NCBI RefSeq assembly: GCF_905203285.1
Contig: NZ_CAJKVK010000115.1
Span: forward strand, 1 to 5,045
Reading direction: 5' to 3'
DNA length: 5,045 nucleotides
Origin: an uncultured Succinatimonas sp.
GTDB taxonomy: Bacteria; Pseudomonadota; Gammaproteobacteria; Enterobacterales; Succinivibrionaceae
The notes under the pieces are model-generated. The model saw nothing but the letters and a program-made list of their open reading frames with translations. It did not search any database and was not told the DNA's origin. The first letter of the stretch is position 1, and every line of letters begins with the position of its first letter. A program made the translations under genes and the position numbers. Below, piece after piece: positions 1 to 5,045 of the stretch.

Positions 1-126
1 GGTAATTGTTTTACATTGTTCTTTAATCTATATGAATTTATTTTAGTGCACCTTTGCAGGAAACTCCGTTAAGGAGATTAAATTTTTGAATTTAAAAATA
101 CTTTAAATTTGTGACTTTGTAAAACA
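1..126. other. A+T-rich intergenic region downstream of the operon
   Basis: No supported gene. The longest open stretch from the left edge on the plus strand closes after about 24 codons and has no recognisable protein character; minus-strand frames are also quickly closed. A Shine-Dalgarno-like AAGGAG at 71-76 on the plus strand leads only to a TTG that closes after six codons. CTCC (64-67) and GGAG (73-76) could form a 4-bp hairpin, too weak to call. The stretch probably separates this operon from a neighbour beyond the window. Confidence 0.6.
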
Positions 127-148
127 AAGGGAGGTCTGAGCCTCCCTT
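121..148 (-). terminator. Rho-independent terminator of the por operon
   Basis: A perfect 8-bp stem, AAGGGAGG (127-134) against CCTCCCTT (141-148), encloses a 6-nt loop. Read on the minus strand, the stem is followed by TGTTTTA (from 126 down to 120), giving the T-rich tail expected of an intrinsic terminator. It starts about 23 nt beyond the stop codon of the last operon gene. On the plus strand the sequence after the stem is not T-rich, so it looks one-directional and specific to this operon. Confidence 0.85.
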
Positions 149-171
149 CTTGAGATGATAGTTTAAAAAGA

Positions 172-1800
172 TTAGATCTTTTCAGGAACCATCTTAATGT
201 GACCGCAAGGGCATTCCTGAGCGCAGACACCGCAGCCTTTGCAGTAATCGTAGTTGAACTCGTAGCCTTTACCAGGACCGAGTTTAACAACTGCGCTGTC
301 AGGGCAGACGCCGTAGCAGTTATCGCATTCCATGCAGTTGCCGCATGATAAGCAGCGACGTGCTTCGAAAATAGCGTTTTCTTCGGTTAAGCCGTGCTGG
401 ACTTCATCGAAGGTGTTGGTACGACGAGCAAGCTCAATCTGCGGACGTACGGTCTTAGGAGCATCGGTATAGTACCAAGGATGCATGTCTTCAAAACGTG
501 CGTCTTCATGCTTCTGAGCGCGGGTGTACTTAGTACCTTTCAAGTAGGCATTGACACCGCGAGCGGCGTGTTTGCCCATGCCGATAGCAGCGGTTACGGT
601 GCGATCACCGGGAACCATATCGCCGGCAGCAAAGATACCGTCTACTGAAGTCATCATGTTGTCTTTATCGACGGTGACGGCATCTTTCTCAAGCTGCAGT
701 CCTTCGACTTTCTTAACAACTGATAAGTCAACGTTCTGACCGATAGCTAAAACAACGGAGTCAGCTGAGAGTTCATCGAACTCACCGGTAGGCTGAGGTT
801 TGCCGTTATCATCAAGAACCATTTTTTCGATCTTGAGCTTTTCACCATCTGCCTGGGCAATGGTGGATAACCACTTAACCTGAATGCCTTCTTTAATAGC
901 ATCATCCATTTCTTCTTCATTTGCCGGCATCTTATCGCGGTTACGACGATAAACGATGATAGGGTCAGCGCCCATACGGCGTAATGAACGAGCAACGTCA
1001 ACTGCGGTATTACCACCGCCGTATACGGCGACGCGACGACCGATTTCAACGTCGGTATGAGATGCAATATCACCTAAAACCTCAAGAGCGCTTAAGATGT
1101 GGGTGGTATCGCCTGAAGGAATGTTGACGTTAGAAGACAATGAAGCGCCTAAGCCTAAAATGACGGCGTCGTACTTGCCGTTTAATTTCTCGGCAACGAT
1201 ATCTTCAACGCGGCGGCCGCACTCAATGGTAACGCCCATATCGGTAATACGTGCAATTTCAGCATCAAGAATATCACGCGGTAAACGATATACCGGAATA
1301 CCGTAACGCATCATGCCGCCCGGCTGCTTGGCCATTTCAACGATATGTACGCTGTGACCGAAACGGCGAAGGTGATAGGCTGCTGATAAACCGGCAGGAC
1401 CTGCACCGATAATCAGAACTTTTTTACCGGTTTCGCGAACAGGCTTCTTGAAAGAAAGCTTGTGCTCAATAGCATAGTCGCCAAGGAAGCGCTCTACTGA
1501 GTTGATACCGACGGATTCATCGAGGAAACCACGGTTGCACTTGCCTTCGCAGGTGTGGTAGCAGACACGTCCCATGCAGGCAGGCATAGGGTTATCTTCG
1601 GTAAGAATGCGCCATGCGTGCTCATAATCACCTTCAGCTGCGTAGTAAAGCCACTGCTGAATGTTTTCGCCTGCAGGGCACTGCTTGTTGCAAGGCGGAA
1701 GCTTGAACACGTTAACAGGGCGCAAGGTTCTCCATGAACCGGTATGATTCTCTAAAGAGGTTGCCGGATCAAGGGTAGTTGCAAAAGGTTTAATCATCAT
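172..1800 (-). CDS. GltD-like NAD(P)H/FAD oxidoreductase with C-terminal 2[4Fe-4S] ferredoxin domain (POR-linked redox subunit)
   Basis: This 542-residue soluble protein probably carries electrons between the 2-oxoacid oxidoreductase and NAD(P). Residues 30-110 form a GltD/dihydropyrimidine-dehydrogenase-type Fe-S domain with Cys37, 41, 75, 80, 84 and 88. Residues 126-425 are a two-dinucleotide-fold flavoprotein: FAD motif GAGPAG (132-137), NAD(P)H motif GGGNTA (261-266) followed by YRRNRDKMP (284-292), and the second FAD motif GIFAAGD (388-394). Basic residues such as Arg271 and Arg285/286 resemble the NADPH-binding set of GltD and NfnB, so NADP(H) is favoured but unproven. Residues 480-535 hold two ferredoxin motifs: Cys489/492/495/499-Pro and Cys520/523/526/530-Pro. 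This matches a PorD delta subunit, which the operon otherwise lacks. The start is one of two adjacent ATGs, 11 nt after AGGAG. It lies 17 nt after porB. It is often mislabelled glutamate synthase small subunit; no large subunit is nearby. Confidence 0.88.
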   Translation of the reverse strand: MMIKPFATTLDPATSLENHTGSWRTLRPVNVFKLPPCNKQCPAGENIQQWLYYAAEGDYEHAWRILTEDNPMPACMGRVCYHTCEGKCNRGFLDESVGINSVERFLGDYAIEHKLSFKKPVRETGKKVLIIGAGPAGLSAAYHLRRFGHSVHIVEMAKQPGGMMRYGIPVYRLPRDILDAEIARITDMGVTIECGRRVEDIVAEKLNGKYDAVILGLGASLSSNVNIPSGDTTHILSALEVLGDIASHTDVEIGRRVAVYGGGNTAVDVARSLRRMGADPIIVYRRNRDKMPANEEEMDDAIKEGIQVKWLSTIAQADGEKLKIEKMVLDDNGKPQPTGEFDELSADSVVLAIGQNVDLSVVKKVEGLQLEKDAVTVDKDNMMTSVDGIFAAGDMVPGDRTVTAAIGMGKHAARGVNAYLKGTKYTRAQKHEDARFEDMHPWYYTDAPKTVRPQIELARRTNTFDEVQHGLTEENAIFEARRCLSCGNCMECDNCYGVCPDSAVVKLGPGKGYEFNYDYCKGCGVCAQECPCGHIKMVPEKI

Positions 1801-1811
1801 AATGCTTCTTG

Positions 1812-1816
1812 CTCCT
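1812..1816 (-). promoter_or_regulatory. Shine-Dalgarno site of the flavoprotein gene
   Basis: AGGAG on the minus strand lies 11 nt before the first ATG (1798-1800) and 14 nt before the second (1795-1797). It sits immediately past the porB stop codon at 1818-1820, so ribosomes finishing porB end on it. The spacing is slightly long for the first ATG and favours it over the second. Confidence 0.6.
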
Positions 1817-1817
1817 C

Positions 1818-2882
1818 TTAGATCATGTTCTCTTTACGCTCGAAAGCGTGAATTGCAGTAGGAACAGTCTCAGGAACTGAATCACCGATAAGTCCGTACT
1901 GTTTGATGTTTTCGTCGCACATTGCCTGAATTTCAGCAAGAACTTTAGGATCGCCTTTCTTGCCGGTCAGGTGGGCGTAACGACGCTGGAGTTTCAAGAA
2001 GTTGATGACAGGCTGCTTCTGACGGATCTTACGTACAGAAGTTACTTTACCGTATTCAGCTTCGAAAATAGGATAGAAGCCGGTCTCGCAAGCTAAGCGA
2101 GCAACGGTAACGGTTGAAGATGAAGCGCATCCCCAGCCTAACGGGCACGGTACTAAGATCTGGATATAACGTGCGCCGTGGAATGACATTGCCTTAGCGA
2201 CTTTGTATTCAAGATCCTTAAGATCGGCAACGCAAGCAGTTGCAACGTAAGGAATACCGTGAGCCATTGCGATAAGAGGAACGTTCTTGCCTTTACCGAA
2301 ATCGGCACCAGGGTGCTCACCGACAAGCTGAGTGGTTGCGGTACGGGCAGCAGGAGGAGTTGCAGATGAACGCTGTACACCGGTATTCATGTATGCCTGG
2401 TTGTCATAACAGATGTATAAAACATCGTCGTTACGTTCGAACATACCTGATAAAGTGGCAAAGCCGATATCGGTGGTACCGCCGTCACCGCCTTGTGCGA
2501 TTACGCGCGGAACAACGCCGTTGCCGTGTTTTGCTGCACGAACTTTAGCAGCAGCTGCGATACCGCTAGCAACGGCAGCAGGGTTACCGAACAGTGAATG
2601 GATCCAAGGAAGTCTCCATGCTGATTCAGGATACGGGGTTGAGAATACTTCAAGGCAGCCGGTTGCGTTTGCAACGATTAACTGACCTCCGGTTGCACGC
2701 ATTGCTGCGTCAATGGCATAGCGGGCACCTAAAGCTTCGCCGCAGCCCTGGCAGGCACGGTGACCGGAAATCAAGGTATTAGGACGGTCAACTGCAGCCT
2801 GTTCAGCGCGCATTGACGGGTTGAGCAGACGGTTGCCGATGGTGTTGGAACCGGTTTGATAGAATTTAATTGAATCTAACAT
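1818..2882 (-). CDS. porB: Pyruvate (2-oxoacid):ferredoxin/acceptor oxidoreductase, beta subunit
   Basis: This 354-residue protein is the thiamine-diphosphate-binding subunit, which also holds the proximal 4Fe-4S cluster. The TPP-Mg signature is GDGG (132-135) followed about 25 residues later by YDNQAYMNTG (159-168). Asn166 corresponds to the active-site Asn996 of Desulfovibrio africanus PFOR. Cluster ligands are visible as CQGCGE (Cys44, Cys47), ATGC (Cys76) and PCPLGW (Cys246). Length and motifs fit the pyruvate-type POR beta family; the longer tail (about 280-354) is typical of that group and absent from short 2-oxoglutarate-type KorB proteins. The ATG lies 6 nt after AGGAG, and the gene starts 10 nt after porA, so translation is likely coupled. 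With PorA it should carry out 2-oxoacid + CoA -> acyl-CoA + CO2 + two electrons. Pyruvate is the most likely substrate, but arylglyoxylates cannot be excluded from sequence alone. Confidence 0.93.
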   Translation of the reverse strand: MLDSIKFYQTGSNTIGNRLLNPSMRAEQAAVDRPNTLISGHRACQGCGEALGARYAIDAAMRATGGQLIVANATGCLEVFSTPYPESAWRLPWIHSLFGNPAAVASGIAAAAKVRAAKHGNGVVPRVIAQGGDGGTTDIGFATLSGMFERNDDVLYICYDNQAYMNTGVQRSSATPPAARTATTQLVGEHPGADFGKGKNVPLIAMAHGIPYVATACVADLKDLEYKVAKAMSFHGARYIQILVPCPLGWGCASSSTVTVARLACETGFYPIFEAEYGKVTSVRKIRQKQPVINFLKLQRRYAHLTGKKGDPKVLAEIQAMCDENIKQYGLIGDSVPETVPTAIHAFERKENMI

Positions 2883-2888
2883 TGCTTA

Positions 2889-2893
2889 CTCCT
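2889..2893 (-). promoter_or_regulatory. Shine-Dalgarno site of porB, overlapping the porA stop
   Basis: The minus strand reads TAAGGAG, in which TAA (2895-2893) is the porA stop and AGGAG (2893-2889) is the porB ribosome-binding site. The spacer to the porB ATG (2880-2882) is 6 nt. The arrangement favours re-initiation or coupling between alpha and beta subunit synthesis. Confidence 0.8.
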
Positions 2894-4146
2894 TAGGCAC
2901 GAACGTTACGGAGCGAATCTTTCAAGGCACTGTCCGCAATCGGGCCTTCCGGGAAAGTAACGCCTTCTGCACTCTGTAAGTAGTTGTTGAGAACTTTATT
3001 ATCAACATCTACCCAGGTTACTTCTTCGGTAAACTTATCGTTTAAAGCATAGTCAACGATATTGTTGATGGTGCTTGCCAAGATTGCGCGGCCGCCTAAA
3101 CCGGCGATTGCGGTGCAAACCTTAGTATCGAGACCTTCAACGGCACGCTTGACTTCAGGGCAGATAATGCCGCGGGCGCCGAAAGAGAATGCTCTTTCAA
3201 GACATACGACTTTCTTGGTGTCGCCGATAGCAGCACGCATTGCTTCGTACGGGAACGGACGGTAAGACTTCAAGGAGATGATACCGACATTGATGCCTTT
3301 CTTCTTAAGCTCATCAACAGCGTCTTTTGCGGTACCGACTGAAGAACCTAAAATAACGAGCTTAATGTCAGCATTTTCGCAATTGTAGCAGTCAAGCAAA
3401 CCGCCTGAGTTACGACCGGTTAAAGCGCGGTATTCTTTAGTAACGTCTTCAATTACCTGAAGAGCTTTTACCATCTTGCGCTGCTGGAGGAGACGAACTT
3501 CGGTGAATGCCTCAGGACCAACCATAGCACCCATGGAGATAGGTTCTTTAGGATCAAGGTATTCTTTAGGCTCATAAGGAGGCAGGAAGGAATCGATCAT
3601 TTCCTGTGAAGGAACATCCAAACGCTCGAATGCGTGGGTAAGAACGAAGCCGTCCATGCAGACCATAATCGGCAAACCTACAGTTTCGGCAATCTTGAAA
3701 GCCATAATGTGGGTATCAAGAGCGTCCTGGTTTGATTCGCAGAACAACTGGAGCCAGCCTGAGTCACGCTGAGATAGTGAGTCGGAGTGGTCGTTCCAAA
3801 TGTTAATCGGAGCGCCGATAGCACGGGAAGCTACGGTCATAACGATAGGCAAACCCAAGCCAGAAGCGTTGTAAACGCCTTCAGTCATGTAGAGTAAGCC
3901 CTGTGAAGCAGTTGCAGTATAAGTTCTGACGCCGCCTGCAGAGGCACCGATTGATACTGAAATTGCGGCAAATTCTGATTCTACGTTAATAAACTCGCAG
4001 TCTTTTAAAGTACCTTGTTTTACGAGTTTACCTACGTTTTCTACAATGTGAGTCTGCGGAGAAATAGGGTAAGCGCAAACGGCACCGGGACGGCAAAGGG
4101 CAACAGCCTCGGCAATACCAAGAGAGCCTTCAATCTGCTTAAGCAT
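2893..4146 (-). CDS. porA: Pyruvate (2-oxoacid):ferredoxin/acceptor oxidoreductase, alpha subunit
   Basis: This 417-residue protein supplies the substrate-side half of the TPP active site (PFOR domains I and II). Numbering from the preferred start, YPISPQT is at 26-32, the conserved acidic region around Glu58 lies in NVESE, the SRAIGAPINIWNDHSD region covers 107-122, and MDGF is at 164-167. Domain II runs from about 262 (VILGSSVGTA) to 370. By alignment with D. africanus PFOR, Ser29, Glu58 and Arg108 match Thr31, Glu64 and Arg114. The Thr-to-Ser change keeps the hydroxyl. The chosen ATG (4144-4146) lies 5 nt after GGAGG. An in-frame ATG four codons earlier (4156-4158) would give 421 residues, but it overlaps that ribosome-binding site and has no good one of its own. 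The gene overlaps porG by 8 nt and precedes porB by 10 nt. Pyruvate is favoured as substrate by family resemblance only. Confidence 0.92.
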   Translation of the reverse strand: MLKQIEGSLGIAEAVALCRPGAVCAYPISPQTHIVENVGKLVKQGTLKDCEFINVESEFAAISVSIGASAGGVRTYTATASQGLLYMTEGVYNASGLGLPIVMTVASRAIGAPINIWNDHSDSLSQRDSGWLQLFCESNQDALDTHIMAFKIAETVGLPIMVCMDGFVLTHAFERLDVPSQEMIDSFLPPYEPKEYLDPKEPISMGAMVGPEAFTEVRLLQQRKMVKALQVIEDVTKEYRALTGRNSGGLLDCYNCENADIKLVILGSSVGTAKDAVDELKKKGINVGIISLKSYRPFPYEAMRAAIGDTKKVVCLERAFSFGARGIICPEVKRAVEGLDTKVCTAIAGLGGRAILASTINNIVDYALNDKFTEEVTWVDVDNKVLNNYLQSAEGVTFPEGPIADSALKDSLRNVRA

Positions 4147-4717
4147 TGGCGCCTCCATTCTTTAAGTTAATAATATAGTTATAAGCTAAAGCTGCGGTTT
4201 CAGCGTTGGCATCACCGACCTTGCCGGGATATCTGGTCTGGAAAGACTTCTGTACGCTTTCAAGTTTGAATACGCCGGTTGCTGCTGCAAGAGCTGCAAG
4301 CATCGGAGCGCCCGGGAGCGGACGACCAATCTTCTGCATTGCAAAGTCAGTTGCAGGAACGGTCAAAACATGTCCCTTCGGCAAAAGCTTTACCAAATCC
4401 GGAACGATGACTTCAGCAGGATCTGCTGAATTAATGATGGCGTAACCGTTAGGATCAATACCGGAGAAAACATCTACGGCACCTAATAAGGTACGATCCT
4501 GAACGACAACGGCGTTAGGTTTTAAAATAGGCTCGTGGGTACGAATGTCTTTATCGTCAATACGAGCATAGGCAACAACCGGAGCACCGGTACGCTCACT
4601 ACCGAAGCTTGGGAAAGCTTGTGCGTAGTGTCCCTCTAAAAAGGCGGAAAGTGACAACATTTCAGCGGCTGTCACAACGCCCTGGCCGCCACGGCCGTGT
4701 AAACGAATCTGAAGCAA
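4139..4717 (-). CDS. porG: Pyruvate (2-oxoacid):ferredoxin/acceptor oxidoreductase, gamma subunit
   Basis: This 192-residue protein is the gamma subunit (domain III of single-chain PFOR), which packs against the catalytic subunits and completes the complex. Family motifs are HGRGGQGVVTAAE (7-19) near the N-terminus, PSFGSERTGAPV (36-47), and GRPLPGAPML (131-140) followed by a conserved KVGDANAETAAL stretch near 165-176. Length fits the family (about 180-200 residues). The initiator is TTG (4715-4717): it directly precedes the conserved N-terminus, lies 6 nt after AAAAGGAG, and no ATG or GTG lies upstream in frame before a TAA five codons back. It is first in the operon, and its stop codon lies within the start region of porA. 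A delta ferredoxin gene, commonly found next to porG, is absent. Confidence 0.93.
   Translation of the reverse strand: MLQIRLHGRGGQGVVTAAEMLSLSAFLEGHYAQAFPSFGSERTGAPVVAYARIDDKDIRTHEPILKPNAVVVQDRTLLGAVDVFSGIDPNGYAIINSADPAEVIVPDLVKLLPKGHVLTVPATDFAMQKIGRPLPGAPMLAALAAATGVFKLESVQKSFQTRYPGKVGDANAETAALAYNYIINLKNGGANA
4152..4156 (-). promoter_or_regulatory. Shine-Dalgarno site that decides the porA start
   Basis: The minus strand reads ATGGAGGCGCCAATG. GGAGG lies 5 nt before the second ATG (4144-4146) and overlaps the first (4156-4158). Upstream of the first ATG is only an A+T-rich stretch ending TTAAAGA, with no strong ribosome-binding site. This supports the downstream ATG as the true start. The site lies inside the 3' end of porG. 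Confidence 0.75.
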
Positions 4718-4723
4718 AGTAGG

Positions 4724-4728
4724 CTCCT
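4724..4728 (-). promoter_or_regulatory. Shine-Dalgarno site of porG, supporting its TTG start
   Basis: AAAAGGAG on the minus strand ends 6 nt before the TTG at 4715-4717. It is the only strong ribosome-binding site nearby, and it fixes the unusual start together with the conserved N-terminal sequence immediately after it. Confidence 0.8.
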
Positions 4729-4751
4729 TTTATTGTTTGCAGTTGGCATGT

Positions 4752-4855
4752 GCAATTTAATTGCTTCATCTTTAACGATAAAGCAATCATCTCGGCGCAT
4801 TTTAAATACTTTTGAGATTGCGCCTCAATAATTTAGTTATTACCGCAAGACGGTA
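4752..4855 (-). promoter_or_regulatory. Structured mRNA leader of the por operon (candidate)
   Basis: Several perfect inverted repeats lie between the predicted promoter and porG: TACCG/CGGTA (4841-4845 with 4851-4855), AATAA/TTATT (4827-4831 with 4837-4841), GGCGCA/TGCGCC (4794-4799 with 4819-4824), ATTGCTT/AAGCAAT (4760-4766 with 4781-4787) and GCAAT/ATTGC (4752-4756 with 4760-4764). ATCTC (4789-4793) can also pair with GAGAT (4814-4818). Some pairings exclude each other. It matches no riboswitch class I recognise, and short repeats arise easily by chance in A+T-rich DNA. Confidence 0.3.
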
Positions 4856-4871
4856 GAAACCAAACACAATA

Positions 4872-4899
4872 ATTTTATAAAAATATATATTGATGTCCA
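4872..4899 (-). promoter_or_regulatory. Candidate sigma70 promoter of the por operon
   Basis: On the minus strand TGGACA (4899 to 4894, five of six bases of TTGACA) and TAAAAT (4877 to 4872, five of six of TATAAT) are separated by 16 bp of A+T-rich DNA. Transcription would begin near 4865, giving a leader of about 150 nt before porG. An overlapping TATAAA gives a 14-bp spacer, which is less good. In DNA this rich in A+T, chance matches are common. Confidence 0.45.
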
Positions 4900-4938
4900 T
4901 TCAAATCCCTTATTTATGCGACTTTCAGCATGTTTAAT

Positions 4939-4960
4939 TTTTTGTAGTGCGTCACAAAAA
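4939..4960. repeat. 7-bp inverted repeat upstream of the promoter, candidate operator
   Basis: TTTTTGT (4939-4945) and ACAAAAA (4954-4960) are perfect inverted copies around the 8-nt centre AGTGCGTC. The centre lies about 85 bp upstream of the predicted transcription start. It contains one CRP-like TCACA half, but the other half does not match, and it is not an FNR consensus. It could be a regulator site or the remains of a weak terminator. Confidence 0.3.
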
Positions 4961-5045
4961 TTTAAAAATCATAATAAATTTGTTTAAATGTCTAATCGGA
5001 TTTTATAAAGATAAAAATTATATGTGTTTTGATTAATTTAATAAA

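Larger units (their letters stand above)
4718..5045. other. Long A+T-rich 5' region of the operon without a gene
   Basis: These 328 bases carry no supported coding sequence on either strand. Composition is markedly richer in A+T than the genes, especially 4860-5045. The part next to porG holds a candidate promoter and a leader with small inverted repeats, described separately. Beyond 4900 I see poly-A/T tracts, one 7-bp inverted repeat (4939-4960), and a TATAAT on the minus strand (5022 to 5017) without a convincing -35 partner inside the window. The neighbouring gene to the right lies outside the window. Confidence 0.6.

Noticed and set aside
394..648. Plus-strand open frames of 60-90 codons across the operon (for example 394-648, 551-739, 1097-1306, 2413-2685, 4206-4445).
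   Set aside because: All lie antisense to strongly conserved enzyme genes, lack convincing ribosome-binding sites and look like shadow translations.
747..1073. A 108-codon minus-strand frame inside the flavoprotein gene, and a similar one at 2153-2380 inside porB.
   Set aside because: Out-of-frame shadows of continuous, motif-rich coding sequences on the same strand; there is no sign of a frameshift in the parent genes.
172..1800. Glutamate synthase small subunit (GltD).
   Set aside because: The fold is shared, but a C-terminal dicluster ferredoxin domain, a por operon setting and the absence of a gltB large subunit argue for a POR-linked redox subunit.
4672..4800. A 42-codon minus-strand reading frame starting with ATG in the leader and overlapping the start of porG out of frame.
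   Set aside because: There is no ribosome-binding site before its ATG, and more than a third of it is porG coding sequence read in another frame. No recognisable features; insufficient support for a leader peptide.
4789..4824. An H-type pseudoknot from GGCGCA/UGCGCC and AUCUC/GAGAU in the leader RNA.
   Set aside because: The strands abut with no loop nucleotides to cross either stem, so both helices are unlikely to form together; I treat them as alternatives.
5017..5022. A perfect TATAAT on the minus strand as the operon promoter.
   Set aside because: It has no reasonable -35 element at 16-18 bp within the window and would imply a leader of almost 300 nt; the 4872-4899 candidate is better.

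Overview
The window holds one complete minus-strand operon of four genes, followed by its terminator. It encodes a multi-subunit 2-oxoacid oxidoreductase of the pyruvate:ferredoxin oxidoreductase (PFOR/POR) family together with a flavin/iron-sulfur partner. In transcription order (right to left) the genes are porG (gamma), porA (alpha, N-terminal catalytic part), porB (beta, TPP and 4Fe-4S) and a 542-residue GltD-like NAD(P)H/FAD oxidoreductase. The last protein ends in a ferredoxin domain carrying two 4Fe-4S clusters. The genes are tightly packed: an 8-nt overlap, then gaps of 10 and 17 nt. Each has a clear Shine-Dalgarno sequence, so they are almost certainly co-transcribed and made in matched amounts.

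Layout. Bases 1-126 are A+T-rich intergenic sequence with no supported gene. A hairpin with a T-rich tail at 121-148 ends the operon. Bases 172-4717 are coding. Bases 4718-5045 are a long A+T-rich 5' region. It contains a plausible sigma70 promoter (-35 near 4894-4899, -10 near 4872-4877), a candidate operator-like inverted repeat further upstream (4939-4960), and a leader of about 150 nt with several small inverted repeats, some mutually exclusive. No plus-strand gene is credible; open frames there are shadows of the minus-strand genes.

How the genes work together. PorA and PorB form the thiamine-diphosphate active site that oxidatively decarboxylates a 2-oxoacid (most likely pyruvate) with CoA, and PorG supplies the gamma domain. 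Four-subunit PORs usually have a small 2[4Fe-4S] delta subunit (PorD). None is encoded here as a separate gene; an equivalent domain is the C-terminus of the flavoprotein. The simplest reading is an electron path TPP -> PorB cluster -> two C-terminal clusters -> N-terminal cluster -> FAD -> NAD(P)+. That would make the complex an NAD(P)-linked, or ferredoxin/NAD(P)-linked, 2-oxoacid dehydrogenase. The best-known parallel is phenylglyoxylate:NAD+ oxidoreductase (PadEFGHI), where the flavoprotein and the delta ferredoxin are separate polypeptides.

Organism. Oxygen-sensitive enzymes, Shine-Dalgarno-led genes, A+T-rich spacers and moderate-GC coding sequence suggest an anaerobic, probably Gram-negative bacterium. 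A host-associated fermenting proteobacterium such as a Succinivibrionaceae member is a guess from general resemblance, not something the window proves. This is central anaerobic metabolism rather than an accessory region. I see no mobile element, CRISPR array, RNA gene or clearly new system.
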